Source: JBGSYN01 sp964412385 (lineage in GTDB: Bacteria; Pseudomonadota; Alphaproteobacteria; Geminicoccales; Geminicoccaceae). Taken from it: a stretch of 10,070 nucleotides of DNA. The translations under genes and the position numbers were made by a program. Location of the stretch: assembly GCA_964412385.1 (NCBI GenBank), contig CAYPOV010000166.1, positions 1 to 10,070 on the forward strand, written 5' to 3'. Shown here in pieces: positions 7,388 to 10,070 of this stretch (within the stretch, counting starts at the first letter, position 1; every line of letters starts with the position of its first letter). A model generated the notes under the pieces. It was not told the DNA's origin. It saw only the letters and a list, made by a program, of their open reading frames with translations, and did not search any database.

Positions 7388-7394
7388 CTCCCCC
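7388..7394 (-). promoter_or_regulatory. Ribosome binding site of the Gfo/Idh gene
   Basis: GGGGGAG on the minus strand with a 4-nt spacer to ATG 7383. With the TTG at 7386 the spacer would be only 1 nt, so the ATG is preferred. Confidence 0.6.
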
Positions 7395-7407
7395 ATCGCG
7401 TTCATGT

Positions 7408-7423
7408 GCAGCGTTTCCGCTGC
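7408..7423. repeat. Perfect inverted repeat GCAGCG-TTTC-CGCTGC, candidate operator
   Basis: Two 6-bp arms separated by 4 bp, 25 bp upstream of the Gfo/Idh start in the divergent promoter region. The hyphenated dyad fits a dimeric repressor site (LacI or GntR type are usual for sugar catabolism). It could equally be a hairpin in the 5' leader of the minus-strand transcript. No regulator gene is adjacent, and the match to any known operator is not established. Confidence 0.4.
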
Positions 7424-7439
7424 GGTGACCTTCATGCAT

Positions 7440-7453
7440 GGCCTGAACAGGCC
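7440..7453. repeat. Perfect inverted repeat GGCCTG-AA-CAGGCC, candidate operator
   Basis: Two 6-bp arms with a 2-bp spacer, 57 bp from the Gfo/Idh ATG and 124 bp from the flavin oxidoreductase ATG. It lies near the middle of the shared intergenic region, a natural position for a site controlling both directions. Binding is inferred only from symmetry and position. Confidence 0.4.
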
Positions 7454-7469
7454 CCAAGCTGTTGCGGCA

Positions 7470-7487
7470 CGTCAAGCGTCGTGACGC
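7470..7487. repeat. Nested inverted repeats around GCGTC-GT-GACGC, candidate operator
   Basis: GCGTC (7476-7480) and GACGC (7483-7487) form a perfect dyad with a 2-bp spacer. An overlapping second dyad, CGTCA (7470-7474) and TGACG (7482-7486), has a 7-bp spacer. This is the third dyad in the same 193-bp divergent region. It may be an operator or a chance product of GC-rich sequence. Confidence 0.3.
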
Positions 7488-7564
7488 GATTAACTCCGCC
7501 AATTCTGAATGTGCTTGTTTTGATGGGCGGGAATGGCGACATAGCGCCAAGTCAGATGCGAGCA

Positions 7565-7571
7565 AAGGGAG
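7565..7571 (+). promoter_or_regulatory. Ribosome binding site deciding the flavin oxidoreductase start
   Basis: AAGGGAG lies 5 nt before ATG 7577. The open frame extends upstream to 7346, but the extra 77 codons overlap the divergent gene and show no family similarity, so 7577 is the start. Confidence 0.7.
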
Positions 7572-7576
7572 TTTCG

Positions 7577-8734
7577 ATGTTAGCCAGTTCCAAGAACGTG
7601 CTCTTGTTCGAACCGATCACCATTCGCGGGGTTGAGATCCCCAATCGCGTGGTGATTTCGCCAATGTGCCAATACTCGGCTGTCGATGGCTACCCCAATG
7701 ATTGGCATGTCGTCCATCTCGGCCGGTTCGCGACAGGCGGCGCCGGTCTTGTCTTCACCGAGGCGACGGGCGTTGTGCCGGAAGGCCGCATCACGCCCGG
7801 CTGCGCCGGCATGTGGAGCGACGACCAAATTCCTATATACACACGAATATGCTCATTTCTCAAAGAACATGGTGCCGTTCCGGGGATCCAACTCGGTCAC
7901 GCCGGGCGCAAGGCCAGCACGAAGCGCCCCTGGGAAGGCGGCAAGCCGCTCGACGACGAGGATGCCGCACGCGGCGAGCCCCCGTGGCAGACCGTAGCTC
8001 CAAGTGCCTTGCCGGTAGGTGAAGGCTGGCACATGCCCAAGGCCTTGTCGGTCGAGGAAATCGCGGGGCTCGTCGAAAGCTTCGTTGCCGCCACCAAGCG
8101 CGCACTGCAAGCGGGCTACGAGATCATCGAGATCCATGGTGCCCATGGCTATCTCATTCAGAGTTTCCTCTCCCCGCTCGGCAATCAGCGCAATGATGCC
8201 TATGGCGGTGATCTCCAAGGACGGATGCGGTTTGCGCTCGAGGTCACGGAAGCGGTTCGCGCGGCCATGCCCGACGACAAGCCCCTGTTCTTCCGGATTT
8301 CGGCCGTCGATGGAACCGAGGGCGGCTGGCAGCTCGAAGACAGTGTGGTTCTGGCGAAGGAACTCAAGGCTCTAGGCGTCGATGTCATCGATTGCTCGTC
8401 GGGCGGCATCAGAGGCCCGGTATCCATGGCCAACGTCAAGCGACCTGCGGGCTTCCAGGTTCCGTTTGCGGAAACCGTCCGGCGCGAAGCTGGGATCATG
8501 ACCCAGGCCGTAGGACTGATCACCCATCCCAGGCAAGCCGACGCGATTCTCGAGGCGGGCCAAGCGGACTTCATCGCAATAGCCCGCGAAGCGCTCAACA
8601 ATCCCAACTGGGCGCATCATGCAGCCCTGATGCTTGGGGCTGATCCGGTCTATGCCGAATGGCCGAGCCAATATCGATGGTCTTTGTCGAAGCGCGAAGA
8701 GACGTCGGAACTCTATCGCGACGAGGCCGCCTAA
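7577..8734 (+). CDS. NAD(P)H:flavin oxidoreductase, Old Yellow Enzyme family, YqjM-like
   Basis: FMN-dependent TIM-barrel enoate reductase of 385 aa, expected to be cytoplasmic. Relatives reduce activated C=C bonds or nitro groups using NAD(P)H. Landmarks are NRVVISPMCQYSA (23-35), with C31 and Y33 in the place of YqjM Cys26 and Tyr28 (the class III signature); GIQLGHAGRKAS (103-114); and IEIHGAHGYLIQSFLSPLGNQR, in which H187 and H190 correspond to the substrate-binding His pair. Next comes the phosphate-binding end around GLITHPRQADAILEAGQADF, then AREALNNPNW. Family membership is clear. The stop codon is followed 9 bp later by the PdxA-like gene, so the two are almost certainly one transcription unit and probably act in one pathway. 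It is divergent from the Gfo/Idh gene, sharing a repeat-rich promoter region. The natural substrate cannot be read from the sequence; 2,4-dienoyl-CoA-type or cyclic enone substrates are possible. Confidence 0.88.
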   Translation: MLASSKNVLLFEPITIRGVEIPNRVVISPMCQYSAVDGYPNDWHVVHLGRFATGGAGLVFTEATGVVPEGRITPGCAGMWSDDQIPIYTRICSFLKEHGAVPGIQLGHAGRKASTKRPWEGGKPLDDEDAARGEPPWQTVAPSALPVGEGWHMPKALSVEEIAGLVESFVAATKRALQAGYEIIEIHGAHGYLIQSFLSPLGNQRNDAYGGDLQGRMRFALEVTEAVRAAMPDDKPLFFRISAVDGTEGGWQLEDSVVLAKELKALGVDVIDCSSGGIRGPVSMANVKRPAGFQVPFAETVRREAGIMTQAVGLITHPRQADAILEAGQADFIAIAREALNNPNWAHHAALMLGADPVYAEWPSQYRWSLSKREETSELYRDEAA

Positions 8735-8743
8735 CGGCGACCA

Positions 8744-9730
<987 letters not shown>

Positions 9731-9827
9731 TCAAACACTTCAGAGCGTTTCGTGAAGAAACCTATCAGTACCCTCGCCATAGCCGAGCCACTTAAATTGT
9801 TCTTGCGATGAAACGAGAGGGATGTTG

Positions 9828-9850
9828 CTGGGGACGCATCGCATCCCCAG
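9828..9850 (+). terminator. Hairpin after the pdxA2-like gene, possible transcription end
   Basis: CTGGGGA (9828-9834) and TCCCCAG (9844-9850) form a perfect 7-bp GC-rich stem with a 9-nt loop, 97 bp after the stop of the PdxA-like gene. There is no T-run after the stem, so it is not a standard intrinsic terminator. It might stabilise the 3' end or mark a Rho-dependent end. Confidence 0.3.
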
Positions 9851-9858
9851 ACCCTTGG

Positions 9859-9893
9859 GATCGGCTCGACGGCAAATGCCCATTGGGCCGATC
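9859..9893. repeat. Inverted repeat GATCGGC / GCCGATC, second hairpin
   Basis: Perfect 7-bp arms (9859-9865 and 9887-9893) enclose 21 nt that contain a small GGC/GCC hairpin (9871-9880). The stem can be lengthened beyond an internal loop by ACCC (9851-9854) and GGGT (9897-9900). Directly after the 9828-9850 hairpin, it may be part of a structured 3' region or small RNA. No named RNA family is recognised. Confidence 0.3.
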
Positions 9894-10070
9894 GCTGGGT
9901 TGAAGATTGACTACGTAACCTTCTACCCTTTGCAAATGTGTGAGCATCGAATTAGGCGTTAGGCCGCCGTTTCAAACGTCAATCCGGCGTTGGCAACAGT
10001 GTTTTTTGAGGTATGGAGTTTGATTCTCTGACGAAATCCGGACTGTTCAATTGACCCTGCCGAATTTTCT

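Larger units (their letters stand above)
9731..10070. other. 340-bp stretch without a recognisable gene
   Basis: No frame here gives a product I recognise. Two hairpins can be drawn (9828-9850 and 9859-9893, the latter with an outer ACCC/GGGT pair at 9851-9854 and 9897-9900). A six-T run lies at 10002-10007 without a strong stem next to it. From 10069 down to 9959 one minus-strand frame is open to a TAA, so the tail of a further gene could enter from the right, but 36 codons are too few to tell. Confidence 0.5.

Noticed and set aside
7346..7576. 77-codon upstream extension of the flavin oxidoreductase frame
   Set aside because: It overlaps the divergent Gfo/Idh gene, has no similarity to the family, and a strong ribosome site precedes ATG 7577.
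10002..10007. Six-T run as an intrinsic terminator
   Set aside because: The nearest stem (CGCCG 9965-9969 with CGGCG 9985-9989) has a 15-nt loop and ends 12 nt before the T-run, so the terminator geometry is not met.
9959..10069. Possible C-terminal end of a minus-strand gene entering from the right edge (36 codons before TAA)
   Set aside because: Too short and without a recognisable motif; a second minus-strand frame over the same bases is also open for 29 codons, so the open reading is not informative.

Overview
The window looks like chromosomal DNA of an alphaproteobacterium, possibly of the order Hyphomicrobiales. The grounds are the moderately high GC content, the gene families present (a winged-helix/TolB/TPR regulator, a PrpE-type ligase, a PdxA2-like dehydrogenase, a YqjM-type flavin oxidoreductase) and densely packed short operons. 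This placement is inference from family recognition; no marker gene is present.

Left part (about 1-2453, all minus strand): a decayed toxin-antitoxin pair, then a one-component transcriptional regulator. The toxin is a VapC/FitB-like PIN protein starting with GTG at 514. Its fourth acidic active-site position is lost and its C-terminus is extended. The antitoxin reading frame (from 749) does not end where it should. A TGA overlapping the toxin GTG lies in another frame, which implies a frameshift in the antitoxin. Upstream of the pair is a CadC-like regulator (OmpR-type winged helix, transmembrane helix, TolB-like domain, TPRs). It is cut by one in-frame TAA at 2154-2156, so the DNA-binding domain is separated from the membrane and sensor part.

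Middle (2454-4235): divergent from the broken regulator lies a gene for a Tat-exported, cysteine-rich right-handed beta-helix protein of unknown substrate. The 153-bp space between the two genes holds a spaced AGCGCT-centred repeat.

Right part (4275-9730): a divergent metabolic cluster. On the minus strand a Gfo/Idh/MocA dehydrogenase resembling levoglucosan dehydrogenase is followed by prpE (propionyl-CoA synthetase). On the plus strand an Old Yellow Enzyme-type NAD(P)H:flavin oxidoreductase is followed 9 bp later by a PdxA2-family dehydrogenase. The 193-bp shared promoter region contains three perfect short inverted repeats. The set looks like part of a catabolic pathway for a sugar-like or cyclic/unsaturated carboxylic compound. 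No transporter, DUF1537 kinase or local regulator lies in the window, so the substrate cannot be named.

End (9731-10070): no convincing gene; two candidate hairpins. I see no CRISPR array, tRNA, rRNA, phage gene or recognisable insertion sequence. The most noteworthy points are the two inactivated systems on the left, the cysteine-rich exported beta-helix protein, and the unassigned metabolic cluster with its repeat-rich control region.
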